Shown piece after piece: positions 33,837 through 46,951 of a DNA stretch of 64,000 nt. How positions within the stretch are numbered: position 1 is the first letter of the stretch; every line of letters starts with the position of its first letter. The DNA comes from Litoditis marina (Eukaryota > Nematoda > Chromadorea > Rhabditida > Rhabditidae), in contig OZ038436.1 of the NCBI GenBank assembly GCA_964036275.1, positions 15,899,904 through 15,963,903 on the forward strand, given 5' to 3'. A program made the position numbers and the translations under genes. The notes below the pieces were generated by a model. It was not told where the DNA came from, did no database searches, and saw only the letters and a program-made list of their open reading frames with translations.

Positions 33837-36800
33837 TTATCGTTTTTGGCCGGAAGCCAATGGAACAGTTTCAATTTCCCCTTGGTTCAATCGATTCGAG
33901 TCAGCAGCAGGACGGAAACCAAGGCAAGAGCCATCGACTACTAGACGAGTGCCCTGGAAAAAAGCATGTTATGAATGAAAAAAAAACGTTCAAAGTTGTA
34001 ACTTTATTACGTTGAAAAAGCGACAAACCTTGCTCTTCTTCTTCTTTCCCTGCCCAGACCCGGTAACAGTACCCGCAACAGGTGCCACTTTGGCACTAGA
34101 GAGATCCTGAAAGAAAAACGCAAATTCTTATACACCGTATTTAAAGATAATTCCAATAGAATAAGTACAGATTTATTATCCATGTGCTACTGTCGAACCA
34201 ACTAGGGGTCCAGCTCTATAATGTACAAAAGAACAAATTTGGAAAACAACATACATCCTTAGCGATAGCCCCGCGTTTCTTCATCTCGCAACGTTTATGC
34301 AGGAACTCCTTAACGAATTCTTTCGACGACTTGGAAGACCCGAGATAGCCTTCAACATAGTCCTCCACCTGCAAATCAGTATCAGTCAATGTACTGACAA
34401 AGACAAATTCACAAAATCCCACGTTCAACTGTATTTTGAAACATGAATACGTGTGTTTCTGACTTATGTATGAAATTTCGTAACTTTAAATGAGAATTTT
34501 TCTGAAGTTTGACACAAACTGTCAGCTGTCTTTCTGGGAATATTTATGCAAGATCAGCAGAGTTGAGAAGAAATCTTGTGGATTCGGAATACGACGCGCA
34601 CATAGCACATGCTTGCATGGTTCCCAGGTGCCTATGTGTAAGAAACGATGATACATGAAAATTAACCTTATTCTTGAATGGATATAACTTCGTTTCCACA
34701 AAACTCACTTCATTGGGATTCTCAACACTTTCAAGGAACGAGGCTAGAACGTCCGCGTCCACAGTTGAGCTGAGTTGCTTCAAACGCTGGACCACCCACG
34801 AGGTAAATGGATCAACCTCAGTCTTCTGGAAGGAATTATATAATAATGACAGCACATCTTGTTTATTGACTGCCTACATTACCATCTTGTCCACATGTAA
34901 ATTCAATTCTAGTTGTAACTATGTTCACGACAAACGACACACATAAGTTGAGTAAATGAAATGTGTCTAGAAAGCTCTAAAAATCCCCAAGAGCTGCATC
35001 ATTCAATTACTTGGCAGAATGAACTACTTTAGAAAGCGCATCTCTTACAACACTCACAACGTATGGAAGGTTGTACGTTCAAATTTATTTTCTCTAGTCG
35101 ACTCACATCATTCCACGACTTGGGAGCCTGCTTGGCAGCGGGCTTGGCTGTCGGTTTTGCAGCAGGCTTGGCGGCAGCAGCAGCCTTGACGGGAGCGGCC
35201 TTCTTGGCGGGAGCACTTGGTCGATTAGACGATTGCAGAGAAGGACCGTCCAACAGGGGGGACATGGTCACTGGCTGAAATACAATACTCATCAACCCGC
35301 AAACGCACATTTCCAATGACGTGTCTATTCTTACCCATCTACTTTAACACACGCTTCACTTGCGATGAACTCCTTATTTCATTTGAGGTGGGACGTGGGA
35401 AACAACTAAGGGCATTGGGCATCTTAATACACGAAGCTTCACGCTACAAGTTATAGGTAAAAACCCTTGAAGCCAGATTTGAAACTCCTTGAACCTTACC
35501 TGAAAACCATCATAGCACATAGCCTAGACCACACATCAGCCCCAAATGGATAAAATACTCGAGACAAGTCTCACCTTACGGCTATCGCTTCCAGAAGATG
35601 CACCCCACACGGACTTTCCAACAGAGGCCACTGGTGCCGGTTGGTTCCATGATATACGCTGGCTAGCATTCGACCATGTTCCCGACGATTGGAGGTTGGT
35701 CGCAGAATCCTAATCAATGAGCGATTAGGACGAAAAACTCAAAATAACAGGAAAGATATGACTGCAAAATAATATTCTCTAGATGCACGCCGTTATCATA
35801 AAACAGCCTCATTAGAAGAGGAAGTACTGCTAAACTTTATTACCCCTCCCATCGTATATTGAAAAAGTTTCATTTCCCATCCACGCACAGGCGGAACACA
35901 ATCAAGGTAAGTATGTTCTCTCTCTCTCTCAGTAACGATTAGAAATGCCAAGCCAACCTCCTTCTTGATACGAGCCTGCTGCTTCATCTCGGCTCGCTGC
36001 TGTCTCTCCTCCTCCTCCTGAATTTCCTTCAATGTCTTCTCTCTCGGAGTTGAGCCAACTGCTGACCAGGGAGCCGCTGAAAAACACAACGCTTACAAGC
36101 CGTTGCAACATCTCTGGATAGAATATAATGATTTATTTGCAATTTAACATCTGACTTTGCACAATGGTAGATTACGGCCATTATTACTGGCTATGATTCA
36201 GAAACTCTCCAAGGACATTTTTATTTTATCACAACTGAGCTTATTATGCAGCATTTAATTTCATCGCGTCTATGCTTAAACTTTAGACACCATCTACCTC
36301 AAACTGAAGAAAAAAAACGTGATTTGAATATCAAATCCGGACTAGTCCCAGGCAATTGATTGAACAAAGAACTGTTGAGCCAACCTTTAGGAGCAGCAGG
36401 AGTTTTCTTCTTCGGCACTCCAGGAGTGTTCCAGCCATCATCAGGCCCAGTTGGGAAATCCACAAAGGTTGGCTTCGGTGCTGCCTTAAGAAATAAATAA
36501 TTAGAAGTAGGTTGAATATAGTAGGTTAAACATCAACAATAAACCAAGATGAATCATTCGAAATCGTATGCCTTAAAAACCTTTCCGTTTTATAAGAAGC
36601 TGTGTAGTCTGAATTCACTCACCTGCCAAGCCTCCTGAATCTCGAAGGTCTCTGATGCTTTCTTGGCAGCGGCAGCGCGCTTTCGCTCTTCGTCCTGTAA
36701 ATAGCCAACTACATTCCTTCCATCAATTATCAGCCTTGAAAATTTTTCCGAAAAAAAAAACATATAACATATGTAGCTAGTTCCTGAAATACACCAGTAA

Positions 36801-39800
36801 GATTCGACTATTCGACCAAAAGGAATCTGTTTTATATTTTGACCCGTGAAAATTAAAAAATTAATGTTTTCGTTTTTGGGCTAAAAGTAGCCTGTTTTTT
36901 TAATGATTTCTAGCTACAAGTCCACTGGGGTGTAGTTTATGATAATACCTTCTTCGCAGCTTCCTGGAGAGCTTGTTGTTTGATCTTAGCCGCGTCCTCT
37001 TCCGCCTGTTGGATCAGCTTCCGTTTGTGCTCCTCGGCAGCTTCCTCAGCGCGCCTTCAAATGTGTAATGGTAAAGTATCAAACTTAGAATCGTACTGGT
37101 TCTGATTCGGTGATAAATTAGTGTATTGTATTGTAAACTGAGAAAGTCATCAATCCTACTAAAATTCGGGGTGAAATGCATACTTTTTCCTTTCCTCCTC
37201 TTGTTTTCTTCTCTGCAGTTCCATTTCTATTTCTGCTCGCCTTCTCTCTTCCTCTTCCTTCTTTTTCATTGATATTTTCCTTGCTTCTTCCACCTTCTTC
37301 GCCTCTTCTCGATCCCGTGCTTGTTCCTCCTAGAAATATGAGACTGCGTACAAAAAATGAAACTAAGTTTTATAATATGAAAAAAAAAATTGAATTAGAG
37401 CTAACAAACCTGGAGTCGAGCTTGCTTTTCCGCCTCCAACATTCGCACCTTTTCTGCCAAATGCATCTGTTCCATCTCGCGAATAGATCTTTCCTCGTTC
37501 AAGCGCCGTTCAATTTCCTCCTTAATATCGTGAATGTAGTGGAATAACGGATAACTAAGAAGATGCCATAGTATAACACTCACACGCCAACAACGCATGT
37601 TTTCTTTCTCTAGTATAACAACATTTCGAATGAGTCAATTTTTCGTTCACGTTCTTCAACCACCAACCTCTTTCTGCTCTAGTGCCCGTTCTCTTTCTCT
37701 GATGGCCTTTGCGTGTTCCTCAGCTTCTTTCAACTTTTGCATCATTTCCTGGTCACGTTTTTGCAATTGTTCGTCGATCATTCGGCGCTGTTCTTCGTCA
37801 ATACGCTGAAATTATCTCATTCTTATAAATATTGGTCGACAATGGAACATATCTGCATACCGTCTCAGACTTCCGACCCAAAATAACCATGAGAGCTTGA
37901 TAATTGGTGCAACTAATCGACGATAGAGAAAGATCACATATTTGGTTCCATATGCAAACTGAACAAACCTTGCGCTCCATCGTCATTTGATCGAAAACTT
38001 GAGTATGGGGGTGCTGTCCGTACATTGCATTCATAGGATTGGAAGTGGTGTCGTTCCAAACATTGCCGCCACCACTGTAAAAAAAAATACGATGAAAAAT
38101 TAGACAGTCCTATGAGAGAAAGTAACATCCCGAACGAGAACGCCTGAAGGAACAAAAAAATCCACATATTCAGCAATATGACCTGTAAATAAGTTGGCTA
38201 AGTTCCCTTAATAAATCAATAAAGGAACTAAGGAATCATCCACCTAGAATAATGGGTGATCTCTATGAATTCCGAAAAACTAGGATTGTATGAAAAACCG
38301 ACAGTCGTATATATCAGTGCGGGTGGATACAAAGGAAAGAACTTGTACTCACCCGAAAATAGTTCCAAATGACGATTGAGGGTACATTTGTTGAACAGGA
38401 ACCGGCAACGGGGCCTCATCCTTGTAGTCGAATGGTGTGATAGCCCCATTTATTCGTTTCAGTTCACCTAAATATATGAAATGAAATAAAATGGTAACAC
38501 AATTGCACAAAGATGAGTTCACATGGCATGCTAAAAGTTCATGAAAATTTAATCAGATACAAAACTGTTTTGTCAACCAAGAATATTCGATGGAGGGACG
38601 CCGAAGCCTTACCCAAACTCTTCCAAACAGAATCCGATTTTCGCCTCACTTCGAGCTGATCGTTGAAATATCCAGTTTTGAACCAGGCATCCATTTGATC
38701 CTGCAAATAACCTCAGTAAAAAAAGAACAGAAGCAGAAATAATGATCATTTATCGACTCCTAGTCGGACTACTTTATAAAATCTGCTACTGGTCTGCCAA
38801 CCTGAGGGAACAGATTTATGCAAAATATGCTTCTAGACACGTTGTAGTTTAATCCAAAACGTGTCATGTTCGTAGAACAGTCATGCCTCATACTGATCTA
38901 TGTCACTATTCCCTCACCTTCTCGAACGGGCCTCGTTCCTGTTTGGTGGGGTCCAGATAGAAGAAGGTTGGAGGGGGTCTCGGTATGACGGGAACCACGG
39001 GGGCCGCCCGCGGCATGACAGGCACCGAATGATTCATTGGCACTCCGCCATACGCATTCATGCTCGACAGGGCACTCGCATACACACTAGACGCCTCCGC
39101 TCCGAGCTGTGGGCCCTGAAAATAGCCGATACACTGGTTTGTGGTTTATTCGATATCAAATACGCACATACGTACGAAAGCTGAAGTCGGATAGGTGTGG
39201 TGGATATTCTTAAAAACTGGAGCACAAATACGGATGTTGAACAATGATACTGAGTAGTCGATAAACTACCCCGAAAATGAAAATAAACTATGTTTCTGGG
39301 TCGTGGGCCAAAACATGAATGGGATCATAGAGTCTATGTAGAACGAGAAAACCTCGTCGGACTATGTCCATATCCTCACATAGTAATTTTCTATAAAAAA
39401 ATTTACCTGCGGATTTCTGTTGGGATGATCGCCCTGTACCCATGGATTTGCCACAGAAGCGGGAGGGGGTGCGCTGCGCTCCTTACTGGCTTGTTCCATC
39501 ATCTATAAAATATTGAATAAACGGTGGTATGTATAAACAACTTTTACAAACGGTTAGTTGACCTTAATTTTTTTGTTGAAAAGCTCGTTTACATACACTA
39601 ATACTCCAAACCTATTAAATATTTTAGCTCATATTCGATAAATATCAGTGTTCTTGCAGAACATGATTTCATTTTTGAAAATATATTTCTCTACAAAACA
39701 GTTGTATAGGTTTGCATCAGTTCGTAATTGATGTACTTGAAATATAGGTTTGAAGGCCTCCAATTACCTCTGTAATCTTTGCCTGTCCATAATGACCCTG

Positions 39801-42800
39801 ATCATCGAAAGAGCCAGTGCCGGGCAAACGATTCGACTCAATCGCCACTTCCCTGAGATCAGATTCAATAATCTATATATAACAAGTGGAGATGTTAGGT
39901 TGTTGAAGTCGAACTAGAAACTCGATTTTTCCCCCAAAATTCAAAAACTTAGGAAACTTGAAAACTCGAAATTTTGAACTCGGTTAACAACCCTTGTAGA
40001 TGTCTATACTACTGCCACAGCCGATACCCAATAGGAGCACCAATCATCGTTAACGACGTATTTCAAAGAACTGAAAGAGCCCAGTACAATGTATCTTTGA
40101 ATGAATATGTTTCTACCAACTCTTTATCTCCATCGTCCATCCATTCAGGTAGTGGACCCGAGTTTTCCGCCTTCCATGCCGCACCGGAAGCAGATGTACC
40201 ACTGTTCTCACGACTCAGACCATTCCAGGCTGAAAAGCGATACAATTAACTCTACTCAAAATTTGCAAAACAGCGAGTTCCCGAGATTTCGACATGATAC
40301 ACTTTTACGTGACCCTTGATTTTCCAGATCAAACTCAGTACTCCACTCTCCACTGTCAAATTTCCACCACAAAATCGTTAATTTTGTTAGCAAAATAAAT
40401 CTGGCGTATATGACTTCTTGAAGACGGCACCCCACCACGCCCTTCGCTAACACACTTGAGTGTATGTTTATGGGGATGGGGAAAAAATGACTACTCCAAA
40501 GTCCAAAAAAGACTACTCCAAAGTCAACAGCAACTCACCACTTTCCTTGTCACGGTTCCAATTCTGTGCTGCTGCCCCTGCTGAAGCGGGCTCGCCCTTT
40601 CCTGTCCAGGCCGGCTTCGTCACCGTTGTCCACCCGGCAGAATCCGTGCCGTTGCCGGTGGTTGGCTCGGCTCCCTCGTCACTTGTGCTGCGCAGACGGT
40701 TTCGAGGACGATCTGCAATAAAATACAAATCGTTTTAGGATGTTTTTCTCTCCTTTTTCTTATGGTTTTTTTTAGGATTAAGATAGTTTTTTTTCTACTC
40801 AGGCAGTGACGGGCTGCTAGCCAGCTAGCAAAAACAAGATTTTTAGAATTTTTGTTCTTCTGGCTAGCACTGGCTAGCAGCTGGCTAGCAAAACCGCGAG
40901 TTTTCGTTGCAGGACCTGATAATAAATCAATAAAATTGCATAGCCCTTTAAAATTCAAAGTATAAATTTCAGAATTTCCAATTTTAGCTGTTTGTCTGAA
41001 CTTTTGATTTATTTTTGTTATTTTATTTTATATTTCGGTAAATGTTGATAATGTTGTATCATTGTTAACACAGGTTCACTTCAATGTTTTTGCGCATATA
41101 CTTCTGTACATACATGATAATAACAGCATAAATTGTTGCATACTTCTTTTTTTACTACAAGATTCATTGCTCTAGACTCATAATTCAGTTTTATTGTTTT
41201 TGCACCTATATTTATTTATTCCTCAAGTTTAAGGGTCGTCGTCAAACGTCCGAGTCAGACGGCTAATTCTGCTACAATACGCGTTCTCGCGGCGCTCCAA
41301 TATCAAATGAGCTTTCGATTCCATACCAGTTCGAGGGTGGAGACGTAGACATTGATTTTGGTATGTTTACTTTTTACTTATAGGAGAAAAAAACGAATAC
41401 TAGTTTAAAAGTTTGTCGAACTGGGCTCACTTTCATGATATTTTAATTATACGCAAGTAAGGTGCGACTCTTCGGCAAAAAGGGACCCGTATTCCAACTT
41501 CTATACGTGAAAATCATGATTATTAACCAAAATCGGTAGGTTATACCGACACTGTGGCCGTATTTTGTAAGCTCAAGTAGTCATGTAAGTTACTTGAGCA
41601 AATTTTCAATAGTTAATATGTGCCTCAATTTTCAATAGTTTTTTTTGTGCTTTGCTTGTTTTCAATGGTACCCTTCGCTACCTCAGAAACGGGCGAAAAA
41701 TCTGTTAAACCGATGAAATGAGAAGTGAATAGTCTCATTGGAAATTTGCCTATGTAACTTACATGGCTACTTGAGCTTACTAATTACGGCCACTTGTGAA
41801 GTTCGCTTTTATATTTATCCTGATTATCCGGACAATTTTACTCGATTTTGCATTTGATTATGCTATTATGCACATGGTTGTCAGGATTGCCACAAAAGAT
41901 TTTAAGGTGCTGACCTCTCTGGTAAAGTTCCGAACAATGTGAGTGTGCCCCAGCTCGAGCCAGAAACTTCAGATCAACGTGGAAGGATCTTTCAAGAATT
42001 TACGCACTTCAGAGAGCCATGCAAGTTCTAATCTATGAAAATACACTAAGACTTCTTTCTCATGTCAAGCAGGCTTTTCCCTGTTTTGATTTGATACATT
42101 TGCTCGACCTCGCCCTCTGCTAAGTTGTAACTTACCCATTAACATGTGATATTCTGCCCAATTTTCTGAAAGTTTATCGAAAATTGCAGAAATCTGGCTA
42201 ATTTGTAATTTTTGTCACCCCTGTGGGGATACTTACGACCTCCCCCCTCCCTTCGGATAGTTGTCGTGCAACCTGTGGTCACCCCTGTTTTAATACGAAT
42301 GACACGTTATCTTCTTCCATGAATGTAAAAACTTCCAATTCAACTTGTGCTTTTTTATAGGAACTACTTTTGCCGTTTGGATCACGAGAACCACATCGAC
42401 GGAATCCCTCAACCTCAAAGGTATATTCAATCCAAGTTTAATTTAACTTACTGATACTGGGTGGAACCCAAGTGTAAGCTGCTCTCGCTACCTAGCAAAC
42501 AGTTAATAACAAGGTGAACGAGAACGAAAGTATGCACACATCGATTGAAATAGGATGTTAATAGGGAACTGATGATAGAAAAGCATGATGACTGACTTTT
42601 ACACATTTTTATATATGTTCAAGTACTTCATAACTGTTTTCAGCGCGGTGGAGATGCCCGAACCGTCAGCATATAAGACGGTTCCAACTAATTTTTTTTT
42701 CAAAATTCAAAGTAAATCACGGAATTCTGTCAATCTGTGAACGGAAACTTTTTCTTGCGCCTTGCCGTCGAAATGACACAATTTTAGGTTTCTTGTCAAC

Positions 42801-45800
42801 GCGATGTTGGCATTTGACAATGAGATTCAGATTCTTTTGGCAAATGCTAAGTGAACGGAGTTCGCTTGTCACTTGTCACCCAAACAGATCATCTTTACCA
42901 TTTGCCATTTGCACTGATTCATTTTGACACGTGCCAAACCGTTGAGAGGATTCGAACCCTTGGCCGTTGGGCCAAAAGCAAGCGCACTACCACTACACTA
43001 AGGGAGCACCTGCATTTGAAAAGAAAAGACCGCGCTATATATAACCCCGCCGCAATTGTTAAGATTAACGTTGCCACACATGAGTGTATTAAAAGGGATT
43101 AGTTGATTAAAAAAATCGATTTTCATAAACATAAAACATGAAATTAAAAGTTGAACACACCAAAAAAACATTTCAGCTAGTTAAAAGCCAGTAGCAACTT
43201 TTCGCCCAACATCGTAGGTTTAAGTGTTTACTGTATTCCCTTTTCCGCTTCTCGCTTTTTTCTTTCAAAGATTCGCACCCATAATTCGATAATCTATTCT
43301 CATCCTGTTATGAATATGCCCGCCCCGGTGTGTGTACGAACTGTTCGCGCTCCAGAACGTAGCCCGCTTAGTGTAGTGGTAAGCGTCTTGCTTTTGGTGT
43401 GGCGGGGTCAGGTTCGATTCCCGCATGAAGCAAAACGTGGTTGAGACGTGTCAAGAAAGAGGATCGTTCCTGGCAATTGCCAGGTGTTGAGCAGTGATAT
43501 TATCACTTGCCAAGTGTTGAGCAGTGATATCATCACTTGCCAAGTGTTGAGCAGTGATATTATCACTTGCCAAGTGTTGAGCAGTGATAGTATCACTTGG
43601 CAGACATCAATATCCATGTTGGCGCTTGTCATTTGGGTTGGCTCTAATATTTCTCAGATTTAACAGCAACTTTGACAAGATAATGGTTTACGTGTCACAC
43701 CCACTCCGTTGACAACATTTTGGTAAAAATACGGAAATTTTGAAAAAATTTAGTTGGACCCGTCTTATATCAAATAGTCCCCATGCATCTTCGTCCGGAG
43801 GATCTCACTTATCCACTCATTCTCCAGCGCTCCAGAATATCACGCCTCTGTTTAGTTTATTCTTTGATTGTCTCTGTACACTGCATCACTCTCATTTTAA
43901 CTAGACTCCATTCAGTGCTAATTTCACTTGACCGCTAGGCAACAATCTAGTTCTTTGAGATCTATAGAATTTGGAATTATAAGCACTTTATACTCGTGTG
44001 TTAATTATAGTCGACTCCTTTTGTCATATTATTTCTAAGTTTGTACATATGTAATTCATGTCTTCTAGCCCACTCATTCCGTTTATCGTATCTCAGTTGA
44101 CTCTTTGGATTTCTGCTATAATCTCTTGAATGGGATATGTTGTGTTTTGTTACCCGAATCCCCTGTGCTCAAATTCATTGAATTATCTTGTTACGCTATT
44201 TTCGCTATTTGCTGTGATGAATATGAGTCTGTGAATAAAATTTCATGTTTACTGCGTTTGTGTGTATTCACCAATCCTAAAAATATCAAGAAAAACATCA
44301 GTTCAGTTGAAAGGATCCTATTATCGAAGGCGAAAGCCCCTTTTTAAAAGCACATTCAGCTATCTAGCTGCTAGCCAGAGGGCGCTCAAAAATGCGCTGG
44401 GCTAGCAGCCGGCTAGCAGCCCAGCGCTTGCTAGCCATTTGCTAGCTGGCTAGCAGCCCGCCGTTGCCTTAGTAGTTTTAGGAGTGCAAAGAAATGGTTT
44501 TAAAGAGATAGAAATCGGCAAAATTTCTAATCCATCAGTATTATCAATTCAAAAAAAGTTGAAATTCCTTCCATACAGTGAGAAGAGGCACGTTTGACGT
44601 AGAAACTAGAAACACTTAGTTCACGACTTAATCGCCACAATTCATAATTTCAAAGTATGTCTCACACATCCACTCTCACCACAGTAGAACTAGAAACCAA
44701 CCTTTCGGGTCACGTGGATCGTACAGACCCTGGGCACGCGAATTGAAAGAGTTGGCAGTTGTACTTCCACCTCGAGCTGTTGTTGGCGTACCACGACCAC
44801 CGGCTTTCACTAAACACCATATCTTCTTGTAATTTCATCAGTGGCGAGCGAGATCCGGGAAAATTGCCGGGGTCTACACTCTCCTCTTAAACACTCCCAA
44901 AAACGTTTATGAACCCCATGTTTTCGGGAAAAAAAAGAAAAAAACCAATTTTTAATGGACGGTGATATTCTGTATTGATATCCCCTGAATAAAACCCCAA
45001 CTAACCGAAACGTTGTCCGAAGGGGGTAGTTGAACCGTCCTCCGTCTGACCGGGAGATTCTACAGAAGGACGTGCCGCCCCACGAGCCACGTACGGACGA
45101 GAAGCTCCTCTGGCCACGGCACCCCCAGAAGCAGTCGACGCCGCATTGCTGCGAGCTGAACAGATTTCATATATGAACGCTTAGCACACAAACATCTCTA
45201 TAATGTTCTGTTATAGTGAAAAAAACCTATAAGGAAATATTCTCAACTCCTGTTAGGAATTTAGTCTTTCGCGCATATTGAAAGACCTGGCAAGAAGCTC
45301 ATTTTCTCACGTCGTCTACGTGAGAACGATGTTTAAATTAGTGCGACTTGCACTAGGAGTTCTTTCATTGTTTGCTTTAACTGGTAAACTTAAAATGTTG
45401 TTGAAAACAATAATAAAAAGTACAACTCACACCAGGAGTTGTTAGCTTTAACTGGTGTCCACCCCCCACCAGCACCACCTCTACTTGGGGCGCTGGGACT
45501 ACCGACACCATTTGGAGAGCCGTAAACACCGCCAGCCGCCACACTAGCCCGCTCAGCCTGGGTCAGCGAGGACATCGCTTTCGAAGAGTTCACATTCTGT
45601 TGGAGACGCTGAAAACGAAAAATACATTAGGAATCTCCTCTCATTCGGCATCTTACATCTGAACAACGTTGTTCTGTTCTGTGGTCCTGTGGACTAGTTA
45701 CTTAGACAAAAAAAACAACACTCAAAAAACCATACTTCTACCCGGTATAGGATTTGTCAAACCGTTGTGGACACCGTACCATCGATTTTGTAAGAGGCGG

Positions 45801-46951
45801 GGTTTGGCAAGGGGCCAGCCAGTCTGCGTATCATTGATCTACACACTCTCTCAACTGCTGGCAAGTAATCAACGACCGCTCGCCCCGCATTGCTCGATCA
45901 ATCGAACCCTCTGCTGTCTTTATGGGGAAAATGGCGACTATACCCGGTTGAGCTCGGACCTCAGAACGCAGAAAAATCAAACCTAACTTTTGTTATTTAG
46001 AAAAAAAACACATTCAGAAGAAGTATGAGGAGCTAGCAGGTCCACGCGTTGAAAACTCCAAATCAGATTTAAACGTTTAAGTATTCTTTTCATAAACGGA
46101 TAGACTAGACGCTTTTCTGAAAACAAATCTAGTTCATACTCACTTGTTCCAAGTCAGTGAGAGGATAGCAGACAATGGGGTTGGCCGGGTTGGTCAGGAA
46201 GAATGGACAGCCGGAAAGACCATCGGGAGGATGGGCCTCCTGTCCCACCAGAGCCAACAGATCTTCACGGCCATAACGGTTCTTCACGAAAACGGGAGCC
46301 GATACTGGATAGTCCTGCAATGAAAATAAGATTGATTATGGGCGGATCTGTCTCATTTTGTATCAATTTATAGATATGGAACGTCAAACAATCATTCATT
46401 CAGTTTCAGGCCGAAAATCCCGCAAAGCCTGTTATCCAAACACAAATGTAAATGGGCTACTGTTCGTTGTTTCTGGCGACAAGTTGTTGACCATTTCTAA
46501 ATAACTGAATGCTCATCTGAGAGTTTGGGAAAGACAAGGTTTTCTTCTACAACATTTATACCTCATTTCACCTAAACCCTGAACAAGCACGAGAATAATA
46601 AGGTCTACCTCCTCTTCATTGTTAAGAGCTCGCACAGAAGTCGGAGCGGGAGCACCACTTCCGTGAAAAGCAGAGCGCATCCTGAAATATTAACTCACAG
46701 TAACAATGGAAACAATGTAGCCACTATTTCGCACTAATGGTTTTTTGTTATAATCAAAATTTATAACAGAACAGTAGGAACAACTGATAAACTGGCTGAT
46801 TCTATTAGAATCTGTATAACACAAAGGAGTCAAGTCAACGAAACATACACTTTTAGTATCAAATTGTTTGATCTTTCACTATGACATACCACGAAGGATT
46901 GAAATTGTTTTGCTGGGCGGGCTCAGCGGGAACTGCAGCAGACGAAGACAT
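33837..46951 (-). CDS. gyf-1: GYF-domain translational repressor, GIGYF/GYF-1 orthologue (about 1085 aa)
   Basis: Acts with 4EHP and the miRNA machinery in translational repression in GIGYF proteins. Exons, 5' to 3': 46951-46890, 46681-46609, 46314-46144, 45608-45431, 45155-45006, 44809-44702, 40712-40539, 40229-40117, 39872-39768, 39502-39407, 39115-38918, 38700-38613, 38467-38353, 38074-37969, 37805-37668, 37520-37410, 37329-37184, 37054-36949, 36694-36623, 36484-36385, 36076-35958, 35709-35575, 35274-35107, 34825-34709, 34368-34255, 34106-34029, 33953-33837. They sum to 3258 nt in one frame. Residues 57-67 NRYGREDLLAL carry the YX4L-phi 4E-binding motif. A Gly/Arg/Pro-rich part follows, then PEWMDD near 345. 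The GYF domain is at about 461-525: FFYLDP, RGPF, then DQMDAWFKTGYF. A long Glu/Arg/Lys coiled coil covers about 580-800, followed by KEIQEEEE. C-terminal helical SFLESVENPNEVEDY with YLGSS is typical of the family. The intron before exon 7 is 4 kb because of nested transposons. Confidence 0.92.
39896..39994. repeat. ACTCGAAA-type inverted-repeat element, short copy
   Basis: Starts TAGGTTGTTGAAGTCGAACT and ends CTCGGTTAACAACCCTT. The same ends occur at 51205-51511 around a much longer interior. In a gyf-1 intron. Confidence 0.65.
41554..41793. repeat. 240-bp palindromic MITE nested in the 3.7 kb element
   Basis: The left arm GTGGCCGTATTTTGTAAGCT and right arm AGCTTACTAATTACGGCCAC are inverted; both arms continue through CAAGTAG and ATGTAAGTTAC, for about 40 bp in total. 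Confidence 0.7.
42938..43010 (-). repeat. tRNA-like (SINE-type) segment
   Basis: On the minus strand an A-box-like TAGTGTAGTGGTAG and a good B-box GGTTCGAATCC are spaced as in a tRNA promoter. The acceptor arms do not pair, so a functional tRNA is unlikely. Confidence 0.5.
43362..43435 (+). repeat. tRNA-like (SINE-type) segment
   Basis: TAGTGTAGTGGTAAGCG (A-box) and GGTTCGATTCCCGC (B-box) are about 40 bp apart. It shares GCTTGCTTTTGG-type sequence with 42938-43010. The ends do not form an acceptor stem. Confidence 0.5.
43477..43603 (+). repeat. Tandem repeat, 30 bp x 4
   Basis: Four units of TTGCCAAGTGTTGAGCAGTG plus ATATTATCAC with one or two changes each. Each unit contains a small GTGATA-TATCAC palindrome. 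Lies inside the 1.1 kb element. Confidence 0.9.
45738..45948. repeat. Dispersed inverted-end repeat, second copy of 16361-16565
   Basis: In the gyf-1 intron between exons 3 and 4. Ends TACCCGGTATA and TATACCCGGT are inverted; the interior matches 16361-16565 along its whole length. Confidence 0.7.

Larger units (their letters stand above)
42671..43770. mobile_element. 1.1 kb inverted-repeat element carrying two tRNA-like segments
   Basis: Ends are inverted repeats of about 35 bp: ATATAAGACGGTTCCAACTA at 42671 against TAGTTGGACCCGTCTTATAT ending at 43770. Inside are two tRNA-like segments in opposite orientation and a tandem repeat. It sits within the 3.7 kb element. No transposase frame is seen. 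Confidence 0.7.
40795..44475. mobile_element. 3.7 kb inverted-repeat element, host of nested insertions
   Basis: The left end reads CTACTCAGGCAGTGACGGGC then TGCTAGCCAGCTAGCAAA. The right end, read in complement, gives CTACTAAGGCAACGGCGGGC then the same GCTAGC-rich block. Several GGCTAGCAGC motifs cluster inside both ends (40818-40890 and 44360-44460). No transposase frame is visible. It fills the intron between gyf-1 exons 44702 and 40712 and contains the elements at 41554-41793 and 42671-43770. A defective DNA transposon is the likeliest reading. Confidence 0.65.

Noticed and set aside
43362..43435. Functional tRNA gene
   Set aside because: A- and B-boxes are good but the ends do not form an acceptor stem and the anticodon arm pairs poorly.
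43477..43603. Regular 30-bp repeats resembling a CRISPR array
   Set aside because: Units are contiguous with no spacers, and the genome is a nematode's.
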